Counted from the stretch's first letter, positions 1 through 9,652 are shown. The stretch is 64,000 nucleotides of DNA from Candidatus Baltobacteraceae bacterium (GCA_036488875.1 DASXGW010000003.1:124001-188000); one strand, 5' to 3'. The notes: generated by a model from the letters alone, not told the origin. Program-made: numbers and translations.

Positions 1-1570
1 GCGGAAACGTGTTGACGGCGTCGTCGGGAATCTCCGCATCGGTTGCGGGAATCGGCGGTGTCGCGCCGCTCAGGCGCGCCGGATCGAATGCGCCGCTGAG
101 ATCGGTGATCGCCGAATTGCCGTCGCGCGGGCCTTCCGGCATGTACGGCTTTTCGTCCGGAAGCGTCGACAGCGGCGGCAGGCCGAAGAGCGTTTCCGCG
201 AACTTCACCACCGACGCGGTATCGCCGGCGTCGTGAACGACCACGCCGCTGCGCGCGTAGGGTGAGATGAGAATGAACGGCACGCGCGGGCCGTCGCCGC
301 ACGGCTTGCCGTCCGGACAGGTCTCGAACGCCGTGGGCACGACGTGGTCGTAGAATCCGCCCGGGTCGTCCCACGTGATGATGATGGCGGAGTCGTTCCA
401 GTACGGGCTGCGCGCGATCGCGTTGACGAACGTCGCGACGAACGCTTCGGCAACCTGATGGTCGGAGTACCTAGGCCCCGGATGATCGTCGTCGCCGCGA
501 TACTGCGCTTGCACGTAGGGATCGGGGTTGGCCGGTTTCCAGCCGAACTCGTTGCGCGACGCGCCTTTGACGTAGAAGATACCGCGATCGCCCAGCGAGC
601 CGTTCTTGAGCGCGTCGAGCAGCGCTTGCGTCCCGTGGACGTTGTTCCAGAAGACGTCGTTGTTGCGCAGGTAGCCGAAGTACTGCGGCCCGTTGTGGTG
701 CTCTTCGTAACCCGGCAGCGCTACGGTTGGCGAAACGTAACCCTCCTGATACCATCCCCACGGAACCGCGGCGCGTCCCGATGCTATCGTTGCGCCGAGG
801 TCCTCTGATACGCCGGCGGTGTCTTGCGTCGCTCGGGAATCGCTGGTGCCGCCGAGGGTCAGCATCAGTGTCGCATACGTTTGCGGAATCTGCGCGCCTT
901 CATACAACTCCGTGCGCGGACCATAAGCGGGGTTCAGGTCGTTGGCCAGCGGAACGCCCTGGCCTTTGTCGTTGGGTTTGGCGAGCTGTGCGGGGCTGCG
1001 CGCACCCTGCGTTTGGCCGGCTTGCGCCGCTATGACCGCGACGTTGCCCGGCGTCGACGGTCCCGTCATCGCCTCGAAGATATGGTCGAACAGCGCGAAC
1101 GAGTGCGCGTACTTCCAGAGATACGGGATCGTGTCGCAGTCGTAGTAGGCCATCGTTTGCATGCCGGCAACCCGTGCGCCGGCACTGTTCCCCGCGAACT
1201 TCTTGGCCGCCAAGCGCTCCTGCTCGGCAACGAACCCGTCCATCTTGCCGCCGTTCATCTTGATCTCGAGAGCCTTGCGGGCTTGCGACGGGCTCTCGAT
1301 GTCCGGATCGGTGATGCGGAAGGGCGTTATCCAGGTGTTGCCGATCGGGTCGAACTGCCGGAACCCATGGCTTTGGGCCTCGGCGCCGGCCAGATTATCG
1401 GCTCCCGGAAACGTTCCGAAGTAGTTATCGAATGAGTGATTTTCCTGAAAGATCACAAAGACGTGTTTGATGCGGGACTGCAGCGCCGTTGGCGGGGCGA
1501 TCGGCGCGGCGCCGACGGCGAGCGATAAAGCGGCAACGGCCGCGAGCCGGAGCGACGTCACAGAAAACAC
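1..1570 (-). CDS. Phosphoesterase family protein (acid phosphatase / phospholipase C type), 3' end outside window
   Basis: The reading frame is open from a GTG at 1570 to the left edge, about 523 codons without a stop. An AAAGG sits six bases upstream of that GTG. The N-terminus is a signal peptide (alanine-rich hydrophobic stretch ending near VGAAPIAPP), followed by the family hallmark FQENHSFDNYFGTFPGA. Further on are TGPSTPGN and the metal-site segment NDSAIIITWDDPGG, then HDAGDTASV. These are the conserved blocks of the PF04185 phosphoesterases, which hydrolyse phosphate monoesters or phospholipids outside the cytoplasm. The exact substrate cannot be read from sequence. The C-terminus is missing because the window ends. 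A second in-frame GTG at 1561 is possible but poorly spaced from the Shine-Dalgarno. Confidence 0.9.
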   Translation of the reverse strand, partial: MFSVTSLRLAAVAALSLAVGAAPIAPPTALQSRIKHVFVIFQENHSFDNYFGTFPGADNLAGAEAQSHGFRQFDPIGNTWITPFRITDPDIESPSQARKALEIKMNGGKMDGFVAEQERLAAKKFAGNSAGARVAGMQTMAYYDCDTIPYLWKYAHSFALFDHIFEAMTGPSTPGNVAVIAAQAGQTQGARSPAQLAKPNDKGQGVPLANDLNPAYGPRTELYEGAQIPQTYATLMLTLGGTSDSRATQDTAGVSEDLGATIASGRAAVPWGWYQEGYVSPTVALPGYEEHHNGPQYFGYLRNNDVFWNNVHGTQALLDALKNGSLGDRGIFYVKGASRNEFGWKPANPDPYVQAQYRGDDDHPGPRYSDHQVAEAFVATFVNAIARSPYWNDSAIIITWDDPGGFYDHVVPTAFETCPDGKPCGDGPRVPFILISPYARSGVVVHDAGDTASVVKFAETLFGLPPLSTLPDEKPYMPEGPRDGNSAITDLSGAFDPARLSGATPPIPATDAEIPDDAVNTFP

Positions 1571-1660
1571 AGTCTACCTTTCTAAAATGAACCCAACATG
1601 AACCCAATTCCAACTACTTCCGTTAATGCGTATATAAGGCTGCGATAAGATTGGCGACGG

Positions 1661-1666
1661 TATGCT
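1661..1666 (+). promoter_or_regulatory. -10-like hexamer TATGCT, six bases before the start codon
   Basis: TATGCT is followed by exactly six bases and then the ATG of the TonB receptor at 1673. No Shine-Dalgarno is visible. Transcription would start at or next to the A of ATG, so the mRNA is predicted leaderless. No convincing -35 element is seen. Confidence 0.5.
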
Positions 1667-1672
1667 TGTGCC

Positions 1673-4477
1673 ATGAAGCGCATTTATACGTTTGCATTGC
1701 TGTTGGTCGTGTCCAGCTGCCTCTCCCTGCCGACGGCCGGCTTTGCCGCCGAAGGCAGCACGGTCATCGCGCGAGTACTCGATACGCAAGGCGGCTTGCC
1801 GATACCCGGCGCGACCGTCGAACTCCAGCGCGCGGGCGGTAAAGTGAAGAGCGCGCAGACCGACGCCTACGGTACCGCGACGTTAAAAGATATGGATCCG
1901 GGAACGTACGTCGTGCTCATCCGCGCGAACGGTTATCAAACCGCGCGGCTAGCTCCGGACCTCATCGTTGCCGGCGGCGTACCTGAGATCGGCTTCCAGA
2001 CCGGTTTGAGCCGCGCGCACGGCCTCAGGACGATCGGCTACGTGGCGACGGCCGGCCGTTTATCGCTGCAAACGACGTCGACGATCAACACGCCCGTCGA
2101 CACGAGCATGCTTCAGAGCGAAAACTACGGCCGCTTGGCCGACCTGCTCACTACGGTGCCCGGCGTGACGACGTCGACCAGCTCGTCGGTTGGTGACGAC
2201 ATGTCGCTCTCCATCCGTGGTTTCGACTCGACGGAAACCGCGACGCTTCTCGACGGGCATCCGATCGGTCCGGTCGGTGCGTTCGGCGGCGGCTACAACT
2301 ATAACGTCTCGCCGTTCTGGGGACTCAGCGGCACCGACGTGGTCTTCGGCTCGGGCGCTTCGGGATTATTCGGCGCGACCACGATCGCCGGTGCGGTCAA
2401 CATGGAAACGGTCAATCCGACCCGCGATCCGCATTTCTCGCTTACGCAGGGTGTTGGAACCAATGACAAGCTGATGACCGGATTCCTGGGAACGGGGACG
2501 GCCGGTAATCTCGGTTACGCTTTTGCGTGGGGTGTCCAGGGAACCAACGGTAACTTCCCCGGCGGGTACATCACGCAGAATGCTTTGCTTCAAGGCAGCG
2601 CAACGCACGTCAACTGTGCTAACCCGGCGCAGCCAAACTCCAAGTCGTGTCAAAACACGCTGCTCAATCCGGCGCCGGATTTGACCAGCGCAAACGTGAA
2701 CAACAATCTCAACACCTATTGGGTCACCGGACAGTACTCGCAGTATAACTTCGTCGGCAAGCTCAAGTACGATTTCTCGCCGCGCACCAGCCTCCAGTTG
2801 ACCGCGTACTCGGCGAACGACTGGTCGAACTCCACCGGCGAGGGCGACAACGATTATCAAACGTACCCGTACGCCCTCTACGGCGCCCAGACGACAATCG
2901 CGGGCAACGGTAAGGCGGGCTCTCAGGCCTACGTCAACGGAGTCCTCAAGACGTGCCATAACGCGATCACCGTGCTCACCGACACGCCCGGTGGTTACAC
3001 GTGCATGACGGCCAAACAGTACGCCGTGAACTTTTACGGGCCGTTCGGAGGCGGCATCGATCGCTGGCGATCGCTGGGCAATCAAGACTACGACGCCCGT
3101 CTCAACCAGAAGTTGGGAATGGGTACGATCACGCTCGAAGGCTTCGCCGATACGTACAACTACAACGAGCAAAAAGGTCCCGGCTCCGTCATCGGGGTCG
3201 CGACGCCGTATGGCCCGGGACCGTTCTATCTCAACCTCTATAAGAATCGCGGATACCTACTCAGCGACGACTTCTCGTGGTCGAAGAACGATTTCGGCTT
3301 CGGCTATTCGTGGCTGCACGAGGGCATCAGCAACGGTTATTCCAATACGAACAGCGCCGGGACGCAGATTGCGTATTTCACGTACAATCCCGAGCTCTAC
3401 CTGAGCACCGGCAGCTACTTCCTTCGCGACACGTACACACCCAACGATCGCCTGCAGATGTTCGGCAATCTCTGGGTTCAGCGGTCGCAGGATACGTCGA
3501 CGACCTACGTCGATCCGCGCTTCTCGGTCGTGTATCATCTGACGCCGGGCGACGTTCTTCGTGCGACCACGGGACGTTCGTATAGCGAACCCGATCCGTC
3601 GCTGCTCGCGCTCGCGCCGCCCGTTTACGGCGCGCCCACGAGCGTCAACTGCCCGTCGAATACGACCGGCAGCGGTGCGCTGGTTTCGATTGCCTCCGAA
3701 GCCGATCCCGACCTCAAGCCCGAGACGGCAAACGACATCGAGCTGGCCTACGGTCACCGCTTCACCTCGACCACCAACTTTCAGGCCGACGTGTATCAGT
3801 CGTGGGAGAACCAAGCACTGCTTAGCGGCAACACGCAAATCACGAATATTCCGCAAGTAACGGTGCCTCAGCACTTGATCGATCAGTATCTCGCGCGGTT
3901 GTCGAAGTGTCCGGGGCTCAACCCCACGATCGATAACCTCGCGTTCAGCTCAACGTTCAACGCCTCGGGCGCGCGTTATCGCGGCATCGTGCTGTCGACG
4001 AACGTGGGCATCACGCGCAGCGTGCAGTTCAACGCCTCCTACACGGCTCAGTCGGCAGCCTACATCGGGATTCCGCAAGACATCCTGCAGCAGAATACCG
4101 GTCTGATCGACGGCGCCCAAATCTACGGCATCCCGCTGCATCAGGCAACGGCCGGCCTCTCATACCAGAACCGCACCGGCTTCGGAGCGCGCATCGACAC
4201 GACGTACGTCGGCAATAACAACAGCTGGAACCGTCCGGCGTTCTGGTTTGCCAACGGCAGCGTTTCACAAGGCAGCTCCGACGGCAAGACGGTCGTGACG
4301 CTCGGCGTCAATAACATCTTCAATAGCGCCGCGCAGCAATATGGTTTGATCGGTGCCGGCGTGTATCAACCGCAGAACTATTACGGGCTCGGCCCGGCGA
4401 GCGGTCTTACGCAAGGGCAAGAAGAGTACGGCCTGCCGTTCCGTCAATATTGGCTCACCGTTAAGGTCGGTATTTAA
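1673..4477 (+). CDS. TonB-dependent receptor with N-terminal carboxypeptidase-regulatory-like domain
   Basis: A 934-residue outer-membrane protein. Residues 1-26 form a signal peptide ending AGFAA. Residues 28-105 form a carboxypeptidase-regulatory-like beta-sandwich (GGLPIPGATVEL ... TYVVLIRANGYQ), common at the N-terminus of these receptors. The plug domain follows (GRLADLLTTVPGV ... LSIRGFDSTETATLLDG, near residues 148-200). The rest is a long beta-barrel rich in aromatic and Asn/Tyr strands, ending in YWLTVKVGI. Such receptors import large substrates such as siderophores, cobalamin or glycans, driven by TonB; the substrate here is unknown. There is no Shine-Dalgarno; a -10-like hexamer lies six bases upstream. 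It is divergent from the secreted phosphoesterase gene. Confidence 0.92.
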   Translation: MKRIYTFALLLVVSSCLSLPTAGFAAEGSTVIARVLDTQGGLPIPGATVELQRAGGKVKSAQTDAYGTATLKDMDPGTYVVLIRANGYQTARLAPDLIVAGGVPEIGFQTGLSRAHGLRTIGYVATAGRLSLQTTSTINTPVDTSMLQSENYGRLADLLTTVPGVTTSTSSSVGDDMSLSIRGFDSTETATLLDGHPIGPVGAFGGGYNYNVSPFWGLSGTDVVFGSGASGLFGATTIAGAVNMETVNPTRDPHFSLTQGVGTNDKLMTGFLGTGTAGNLGYAFAWGVQGTNGNFPGGYITQNALLQGSATHVNCANPAQPNSKSCQNTLLNPAPDLTSANVNNNLNTYWVTGQYSQYNFVGKLKYDFSPRTSLQLTAYSANDWSNSTGEGDNDYQTYPYALYGAQTTIAGNGKAGSQAYVNGVLKTCHNAITVLTDTPGGYTCMTAKQYAVNFYGPFGGGIDRWRSLGNQDYDARLNQKLGMGTITLEGFADTYNYNEQKGPGSVIGVATPYGPGPFYLNLYKNRGYLLSDDFSWSKNDFGFGYSWLHEGISNGYSNTNSAGTQIAYFTYNPELYLSTGSYFLRDTYTPNDRLQMFGNLWVQRSQDTSTTYVDPRFSVVYHLTPGDVLRATTGRSYSEPDPSLLALAPPVYGAPTSVNCPSNTTGSGALVSIASEADPDLKPETANDIELAYGHRFTSTTNFQADVYQSWENQALLSGNTQITNIPQVTVPQHLIDQYLARLSKCPGLNPTIDNLAFSSTFNASGARYRGIVLSTNVGITRSVQFNASYTAQSAAYIGIPQDILQQNTGLIDGAQIYGIPLHQATAGLSYQNRTGFGARIDTTYVGNNNSWNRPAFWFANGSVSQGSSDGKTVVTLGVNNIFNSAAQQYGLIGAGVYQPQNYYGLGPASGLTQGQEEYGLPFRQYWLTVKVGI

Positions 4478-4528
4478 GCGCTAAGAAAACCTGGGGATTT
4501 CGCGAGTTCTTATCGACGGCGTCTGTGC

Positions 4529-4534
4529 TAGGCT
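4529..4534 (+). promoter_or_regulatory. -10-like hexamer TAGGCT, six bases before the start codon
   Basis: TAGGCT, six bases, then ATG at 4541. No Shine-Dalgarno precedes the gene, consistent with a leaderless transcript. Confidence 0.45.
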
Positions 4535-4540
4535 AGGGCC

Positions 4541-4843
4541 ATGGCTGAGAGATACCAACTCGTCTTACAGTTCGCGTTAGCGCCGCGAGACGTGGCTCGG
4601 TTCGATCGCATTACCGAGTTCGAAAATCGTCTCGAGCGTCACTGCCAACATCCCGTCGGTGAAGCCGAGGGCGTCTATACACTCGAAGGCAGCGACTGCA
4701 AGTTGGGACACATGGAAGTGCGCTTGCTTACCGACGATCCGCCTCGCACACTGGAAGTCATCCGCGATATCATCCCGCCCGCCTGCCCCTATGACGCGGG
4801 TTATCGAAACGCGCACACGCAGGAGCCGCTGAACTCCCTCTAA
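4541..4843 (+). CDS. Conserved-looking small hypothetical protein (100 aa)
   Basis: A short cytoplasmic protein with no signal peptide or membrane segment. I do not recognise a family. It has alternating hydrophobic strands (YQLVLQFALA, MEVRLLTDDP), two Cys-containing turns (HCQHP, SDCKLG) and PPACPYDAGYRN near the end. The small alpha/beta pattern resembles an immunity-type or ferredoxin-like fold, but that is only an impression. A -10-like hexamer exactly six bases before the ATG and high-GC third positions support it as a real gene. It lies between a TonB receptor and a lipoprotein gene without overlap. Confidence 0.65.
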   Translation: MAERYQLVLQFALAPRDVARFDRITEFENRLERHCQHPVGEAEGVYTLEGSDCKLGHMEVRLLTDDPPRTLEVIRDIIPPACPYDAGYRNAHTQEPLNSL

Positions 4844-4891
4844 CCTCGCCGTGGACGGTAAATGGACGCTTCGTCCGTACCGTCCACAACG

Positions 4892-6493
4892 ATGGTAACG
4901 ACAAAACGGACGTTCGCGCTTCTCGCTGCGCTGACGATGGCAGGATGCAGTGGCGCCGGCGCGGCGGGCAACCCGATTCCGGGGTTCGGCACCGCGCCGG
5001 CGCCGGCGACCAACGCGGCGGAGAGAGCGCGACTGACCGTACGCGTGCGGATTCCCAAACGGCGGCGCGGCGCGCGGCGCGCACGCTACATCTCGCCGGC
5101 GACGAAGGGGATGACGCTTGCGTTTAGCGGGGCGTCGTCGTTAACCGATACCGTCGGCCTCACACCGTCGAGCCCGGGCTGCAAAGGTTCGCCCTTGGAG
5201 TGCACGGTCGAGCTTTCGCTACGTCCCGGCAGCTACTTGCTCACGGTGCGGGCGTACGACAAGGCGCCGGCAGCACACGCGATTCCAACCGGAGCAAACC
5301 TGCTGTCTTCTGCGTCGAACCTTCCGGTCAAGGTTGCCGCCGGGACGCAGAATCATTTGGGCCTCACGCTCGACGGCGTCCCGGCGAAGCTGACGATCGG
5401 CACGTTTGCGTTTGGCACCGCCGGCACCGGATTTTTAGCGAGCTCGTTTACCATCGGAGCGCAAGACGCGGATAGCGACACGATCGTCGGTACCTATGCA
5501 ACGCCCGTGAAGTTGAGCGACAGCGATACCTCCGGCGCAATCGCCGTCGCGACATCGGGGACCGACGGTCCGCCGGCGCAAACGCTTCTGGGCTCTAGCG
5601 ATACCGCCGCCTTGAGTTACAGCGGCGCGCCGCTGGGAGCGGTGACGATCGTCGCTGCGGCCGGAAACGTAAAAGCCAGCCGCGTGTTTGCCGTGACGAA
5701 TCCCATCTTCGTCGCTGACGGCAGTGGAACAAACCTGAAGGAAATCGCGCCCGACTGCTTCCTTGCCGGGTGCACCAAGACGCTTTCGCCGGGCGGATAC
5801 GGCGATATCGTCGGACTTGCCAGCGCTGCGAACGGCGATCTGTATGTTGCCGACGCGCCGAGCCAGACGATCTACCATTACCAGTCGTGCCCCGAGGGAG
5901 AGTGTCTCGTCGATACTCCAGCGACGGGCGTGCCGTCGCTCAAGGGCCTTGCGATCGACTCCGGAGCGCACCACGTCTACGCGTCGAGCGGCAGTTACGT
6001 GTACGAGTTTTCGCCGCCGTCGTGCGAGACCACGTCGTGCGCGTCGAACGTCGCCCAGGGCGCGTTTTTCAATCCGGCCGGCGTCGCCGTCGACGCTTCG
6101 GAAAACCTCTACGTCGCCGATCCAAGCCTCGGCGCGGTTTACAAAGTGCCTTCCGGATGCACGTCGCCAACGTGCGTCGTTGCGCTTGGCGGCACGGCGT
6201 CTAACACGCCGCAGGGCGTAGCCGTCGACAACGCGGGCCACGTCTACGTCGCCGACACGTTCGGCAGCATCTTCGAGATGCCGGATACGTGTCAGTCGCA
6301 ATCGTGTGCGACCGCGATCGGAGCGGGCTTCCTCGAGCCGTACAACGTTGCGATCGACGACTTGGGCAACGTTAACGTTACCGATGTCACGGCAAACAAG
6401 GTCTATCAGTTTGTGCCGCAGTGCAGCGTCGAATCGTGCACCTTCAGCGTAGGCGGCGGATTCAGCGGCCCCAGTGCCGTCAGCATCCCGTAA
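4892..6493 (+). CDS. Lipoprotein with NHL/SMP-30-type beta-propeller repeats
   Basis: The ATG at 4892 gives a compact lipoprotein signal (MVTTKRTFALLAALTMAGC) with lipobox LTMAGC; an upstream in-frame ATG at 4862 would add ten polar residues. After the lipidated Cys comes a short Arg-rich stretch (RIPKRRRGARRAR) and then about 230 residues of beta-rich sequence. From about residue 270 there are repeated blades of the form GVAVD..ENLYVADPS..AVYKV (ENLYVADPS, GHVYVADTF, GNVNVTDVT), each about 45 residues and each with paired cysteines (SCETTSC, GCTSPTC, TCQSQSC, QCSVESC). This is an NHL-like six- or seven-bladed propeller on the periplasmic or outer-membrane surface. Ligand or enzymatic role is unknown. 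Confidence 0.82.
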   Translation: MVTTKRTFALLAALTMAGCSGAGAAGNPIPGFGTAPAPATNAAERARLTVRVRIPKRRRGARRARYISPATKGMTLAFSGASSLTDTVGLTPSSPGCKGSPLECTVELSLRPGSYLLTVRAYDKAPAAHAIPTGANLLSSASNLPVKVAAGTQNHLGLTLDGVPAKLTIGTFAFGTAGTGFLASSFTIGAQDADSDTIVGTYATPVKLSDSDTSGAIAVATSGTDGPPAQTLLGSSDTAALSYSGAPLGAVTIVAAAGNVKASRVFAVTNPIFVADGSGTNLKEIAPDCFLAGCTKTLSPGGYGDIVGLASAANGDLYVADAPSQTIYHYQSCPEGECLVDTPATGVPSLKGLAIDSGAHHVYASSGSYVYEFSPPSCETTSCASNVAQGAFFNPAGVAVDASENLYVADPSLGAVYKVPSGCTSPTCVVALGGTASNTPQGVAVDNAGHVYVADTFGSIFEMPDTCQSQSCATAIGAGFLEPYNVAIDDLGNVNVTDVTANKVYQFVPQCSVESCTFSVGGGFSGPSAVSIP

Positions 6494-6526
6494 AGGACCG
6501 GCGCATCGTTTGGGGTAGACCGCCCC

Positions 6527-8461
6527 ATGGCGCTCTATGACGATGTTTGGGAGTATTTTCGCCGCGCGCACGAATCCGGGTTAGGACGGCTCCGCAACGC
6601 GGTCGCGCTCGCGCCGTCGCCCGACGGCAAGCGCATCGTGTTTACCGGTCGCATGCTCGAAAAGCTCGAAGGTACGCCGGTGTTGGCGCTCGGCATCGTC
6701 GACGTTGCCGGCGGCGTACCGCACAATCTCGACACACGTCCCGGAACGGCGTCCGCTGCGGCCTGGTCGCCGGACGGAACCCTGGCGTACGTTTCGGGTG
6801 GTACGGCGATCGTCGTCGGCGCCCAGAAGATCGAAACCGGAATCGACGGCACCGTGGAAGAGATTGCGTGGAACGCCGATTCGAAGCGGCTGCTCGTGCG
6901 CGTCGCGGGCCGCGGTGCCGATGCGTCGGGTGCTGCGGGCTCGGGCATGGCCGGCAACGGGATCGACGGCGTGCCGTCGTGGCATCCGTACGTCGAGCGC
7001 GCGCGCGACGACGAAGCGTGGCGGCGCGCGTACGTCGTCGACGCTAAAACCGGTAAAACGCTGTGGCAGTCGCCGAGTTCGGACAACGTCTGGGAAGCCG
7101 TGTGGTGCGGCGGCGACGGTATTGCGGCAATCGTTTCGAACGATCCGACGGAATCGTCGTGGTACAGCTCGGCGCTCGTCACCTATGCGCTCGGCGGCGC
7201 GCGCCGCACGCTGTTCACGCCCCATGAAGAGATCGGCCTGCCCGCGGCATCACCCGACGCGAGATACGTCACGGCAATCGTTGCGTGCTGCAGCGATCGA
7301 ACCATCGTCGCGGGCGACCTGGTGCTATTCGACACCCAGAGTGCGACACCGCAGCCGCAGCCCGTCGCGACCGCTATCGACGTCACGCACGCCGTCTGGC
7401 GCGACGCGCACCGGTTGTTGTACGCCGGTATCCAGCGTATGGACGTCGTCGCCGGAGAGTTCGACGTACGCACGGGGCGCACGCGCGAGCTCTGGCGTAC
7501 GAGCGAATCGGCCGGCAGCGATTGGCCGCTCGTGTGGCCGATCGGCGACGGCGACGCGTTCCTGACGGTCGTCGATTCGTACGGCCGCTACCAACGTATC
7601 GTCGCGGTCGAAAACGCCCGCGAACGCGTGATCTGCGATCTCAGCCACGACGGCACCGACTTCATCGCGCAAGCCGGGGGACACGCGGAACGCGTGACGT
7701 GGAAGGGCCGCGATGGCCTCGAGATCGACGGAATGCTCGTCCGTCCGGAAGGCGACGGGCCGTATCCTTTGGTGGTCAACGTACACGGCGGTCCCGTGTT
7801 TTCGTTTCGCAACGACTGGTCGCTTCACTATTTCTACGTTCCGATCTTCGCGCGGCACGGCTACGCGGTGCTCAATCCCAATCCGCGCGGCAGCCGCGGT
7901 CGCGGCCAAGATTTCGCGCGCATGGTGCGCGGCGATATGTGCGGCGAGGACACGCACGACATTCTGCTCGGCGTCGAAGCGATGGTCGAGCGCGGCATCG
8001 CCGATCCCGACCGCATTGCCGTGACCGGACGCAGCTACGGCGGCTACATGTCGAGCTGGCTCGTCACGCAAACCGATCGCTTCGCCGCCGCCATTCCCAC
8101 ATCGCCCGTCACCAACAACTTCAGCCATCATTGGACGGCGAACATTCCCGAGTTTAACCGGCGCTTTCTCAAGGACGATCCCTATAGCACCAACGGCATG
8201 TACCACGCGCGCAGCCCGGTGTTTTTCGCGAATCGCGCCAAGACGCCGACGCTGTCGATGGCGGGTGCGCGCGATCGCTGCACGCCGGCCGGACAAGCGA
8301 CCGAGTTTCACCGCGCGTTAGCGGAGAACGGCGTTGCCTGCGAGCTGGTGATCTATCCGGAAGAAGGCCATCACGTCGACCGCCTGGAGGCGCAAGCCGA
8401 TCAGATGGCGCGCATGCTCGATTGGCTGAACCGGTTTATGCCCAAGAAGCCGATGTCGTGA
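6527..8461 (+). CDS. S9-family serine peptidase (acylaminoacyl-peptidase / oligopeptidase type)
   Basis: A 644-residue protein. Residues 1-370 form a WD40/PD40-like propeller (SPDGKRIVFTGR, AAWSPDGTLAYVSGG). Residues 380-640 form the alpha/beta-hydrolase domain, with the oxyanion-side HGGPVFSF, nucleophile GRSYGGYM (Ser about 503), Asp in AGARDRCTP and His in PEEGHH. This is the normal layout of the S9C group, which cleaves short peptides or acylated N-termini. No signal peptide is evident, so it is probably cytoplasmic. The start has no Shine-Dalgarno; TAGACC lies five bases before the ATG. The last 61 bases overlap the convergent flavoenzyme gene. Confidence 0.93.
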   Translation: MALYDDVWEYFRRAHESGLGRLRNAVALAPSPDGKRIVFTGRMLEKLEGTPVLALGIVDVAGGVPHNLDTRPGTASAAAWSPDGTLAYVSGGTAIVVGAQKIETGIDGTVEEIAWNADSKRLLVRVAGRGADASGAAGSGMAGNGIDGVPSWHPYVERARDDEAWRRAYVVDAKTGKTLWQSPSSDNVWEAVWCGGDGIAAIVSNDPTESSWYSSALVTYALGGARRTLFTPHEEIGLPAASPDARYVTAIVACCSDRTIVAGDLVLFDTQSATPQPQPVATAIDVTHAVWRDAHRLLYAGIQRMDVVAGEFDVRTGRTRELWRTSESAGSDWPLVWPIGDGDAFLTVVDSYGRYQRIVAVENARERVICDLSHDGTDFIAQAGGHAERVTWKGRDGLEIDGMLVRPEGDGPYPLVVNVHGGPVFSFRNDWSLHYFYVPIFARHGYAVLNPNPRGSRGRGQDFARMVRGDMCGEDTHDILLGVEAMVERGIADPDRIAVTGRSYGGYMSSWLVTQTDRFAAAIPTSPVTNNFSHHWTANIPEFNRRFLKDDPYSTNGMYHARSPVFFANRAKTPTLSMAGARDRCTPAGQATEFHRALAENGVACELVIYPEEGHHVDRLEAQADQMARMLDWLNRFMPKKPMS

Positions 8462-9546
8462 CGCGTGCCCCCGTCGACCGCGAGATCGGCGACGATCTCC
8501 CCGACGACGGGACAGAACTTATAGCCGTGTCCTGAGAAACCGCAGGCGATCGTCACCGACGAATCGTTCGGGTGTTTGTCGATGATGAAGTTCCCGTCCG
8601 GAGTGAGCGTATAGGTGCAAACGCGTCCGCGCAAGTAGCTGCCGGCGGCGCCTTCGAGCCAGTCGTCGAGCGCGCCGCCGACGATGGTCGCGTCGTCGTC
8701 GTGAATGCGCCGCTCGACCTTCTCGGGATCGACGAAGTTCCCGAACTTGTGCAAGGCAGATTTGAGCGCGCCGTTAATCGCCGGAAAGCCGTAGAGCGGC
8801 GCCGGCAGATCGGCGCGTTCGATGAAAAACGTCGGAAAGATGCCGCGGTCAAAGTGTGCGTTGAGCGGCTCGAACCAGATCTGCACGTTGCGCTGCACGC
8901 GCAGCGGCAATTCGAGATCGGCGAGCAGTGGCTGCGCCCACATGCCGGGACAGATGACGAGATTCGTCGCTTCGATCTCCGTGCCGTCGTCGAGATAGAC
9001 GTGGTGCACGCCGTCGCGCTTGTCGATCGACTCGACGCGCGTGTTGAAGCGCATGTCGGCGCCGTGCGCCGCGGCAACGTTGAGATGCGCGTCCAGCGCC
9101 GACTCGGGAAAAACGATGCCGGCTTGATGCTCGAGCAGTCCGACTTCGTCGCGTCGCGGGAGCGTGCCGGGGAAGCGCCGCGCGATCTGGTCCGCATCGA
9201 ACTGCTCGAGCGGCAGATCGTACTCGTTGGCGGCGCGTAACGTGCCGGCGATTCCTTCGCGGTCGGGGGTTCCGACCATCAGGATGCCGACGAAATCGAC
9301 CAGCTCGCGTCCGGATTGCATTTCCAACTCGTGCCAGAGCTCGTAGCTGCGCTGGAGAAGCGGGACGTACGCGGGGTTTTCGAAGTAGGCTTTGCGGATA
9401 ATGCGCGACTCGCCGGTCGACGAGCCCTTTTGATGAAGGCGCTCGAACCGCTCGAGCCCGATCGCGCTCACGCCGCGGGTCGCAAGATGCGCGAGCGCGG
9501 CGCCTCCCATCCCGCCAAGACCGACTACCGCGACGTCGTAGCGCAC
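8401..9546 (-). CDS. solA: FAD-dependent oxidoreductase, N-methyltryptophan/sarcosine oxidase type
   Basis: A 381-residue flavoenzyme of the DAO superfamily. The start GTG at 9546 is preceded by GGAGG four bases upstream and gives the N-terminus MRYDVAVVGLGGMGGAALAHL, a Rossmann FAD-binding motif. Other hallmarks are the STGESRIIRKAYFE segment, NLVICPGMW and, near the C-terminus, ACGFSGHGYKFCPVVGE, which holds the Cys that binds FAD covalently in sarcosine and N-methyltryptophan oxidases. Length matches that family (about 370-390). It would oxidise an N-methyl amino acid to amino acid plus formaldehyde and H2O2; the specific substrate is not determined. The gene follows a three-hairpin leader and overlaps the S9 peptidase gene tail-to-tail. 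Confidence 0.9.
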   Translation of the reverse strand: MRYDVAVVGLGGMGGAALAHLATRGVSAIGLERFERLHQKGSSTGESRIIRKAYFENPAYVPLLQRSYELWHELEMQSGRELVDFVGILMVGTPDREGIAGTLRAANEYDLPLEQFDADQIARRFPGTLPRRDEVGLLEHQAGIVFPESALDAHLNVAAAHGADMRFNTRVESIDKRDGVHHVYLDDGTEIEATNLVICPGMWAQPLLADLELPLRVQRNVQIWFEPLNAHFDRGIFPTFFIERADLPAPLYGFPAINGALKSALHKFGNFVDPEKVERRIHDDDATIVGGALDDWLEGAAGSYLRGRVCTYTLTPDGNFIIDKHPNDSSVTIACGFSGHGYKFCPVVGEIVADLAVDGGTRHDIGFLGINRFSQSSMRAI

Positions 9547-9566
9547 GCAACCTCCAGAAAATAAGA

Positions 9567-9589
9567 GAGCCTTCCTTTCTGGAAGGCTC
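9567..9589 (-). terminator. Rho-independent terminator/attenuator hairpin before the sarcosine-oxidase-like gene
   Basis: On the minus strand a 9-bp stem (GAGCCTTCC / GGAAGGCTC) with loop AGAAA is followed by TCTTATTTTC. It ends only about 10 bases before the GGAGG of the downstream gene. It can terminate the cfa-like gene upstream, or act as the switchable terminator of a leader. Confidence 0.7.
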
Positions 9590-9591
9590 CC

Positions 9592-9652
9592 GCGGTTCCC
9601 ATCATGGTCCAACCGCTGCGACAGGCCCGAGCAGAGAGAGAAGGCCGGTCGC
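9592..9652 (-). promoter_or_regulatory. Structured leader (two hairpins) upstream of the terminator hairpin
   Basis: Reading the minus strand, a hairpin at 9652-9618 pairs GCGAC and GGCC with their complements around a purine/pyrimidine loop. A 6-bp hairpin GCGGTT/AACCGC at 9616-9592 encloses a 13-base loop. Together with the terminator at 9567-9589 this gives three consecutive hairpins ending in a T-tract, as in riboswitches and attenuators. I could not match it to a known class. Confidence 0.4.
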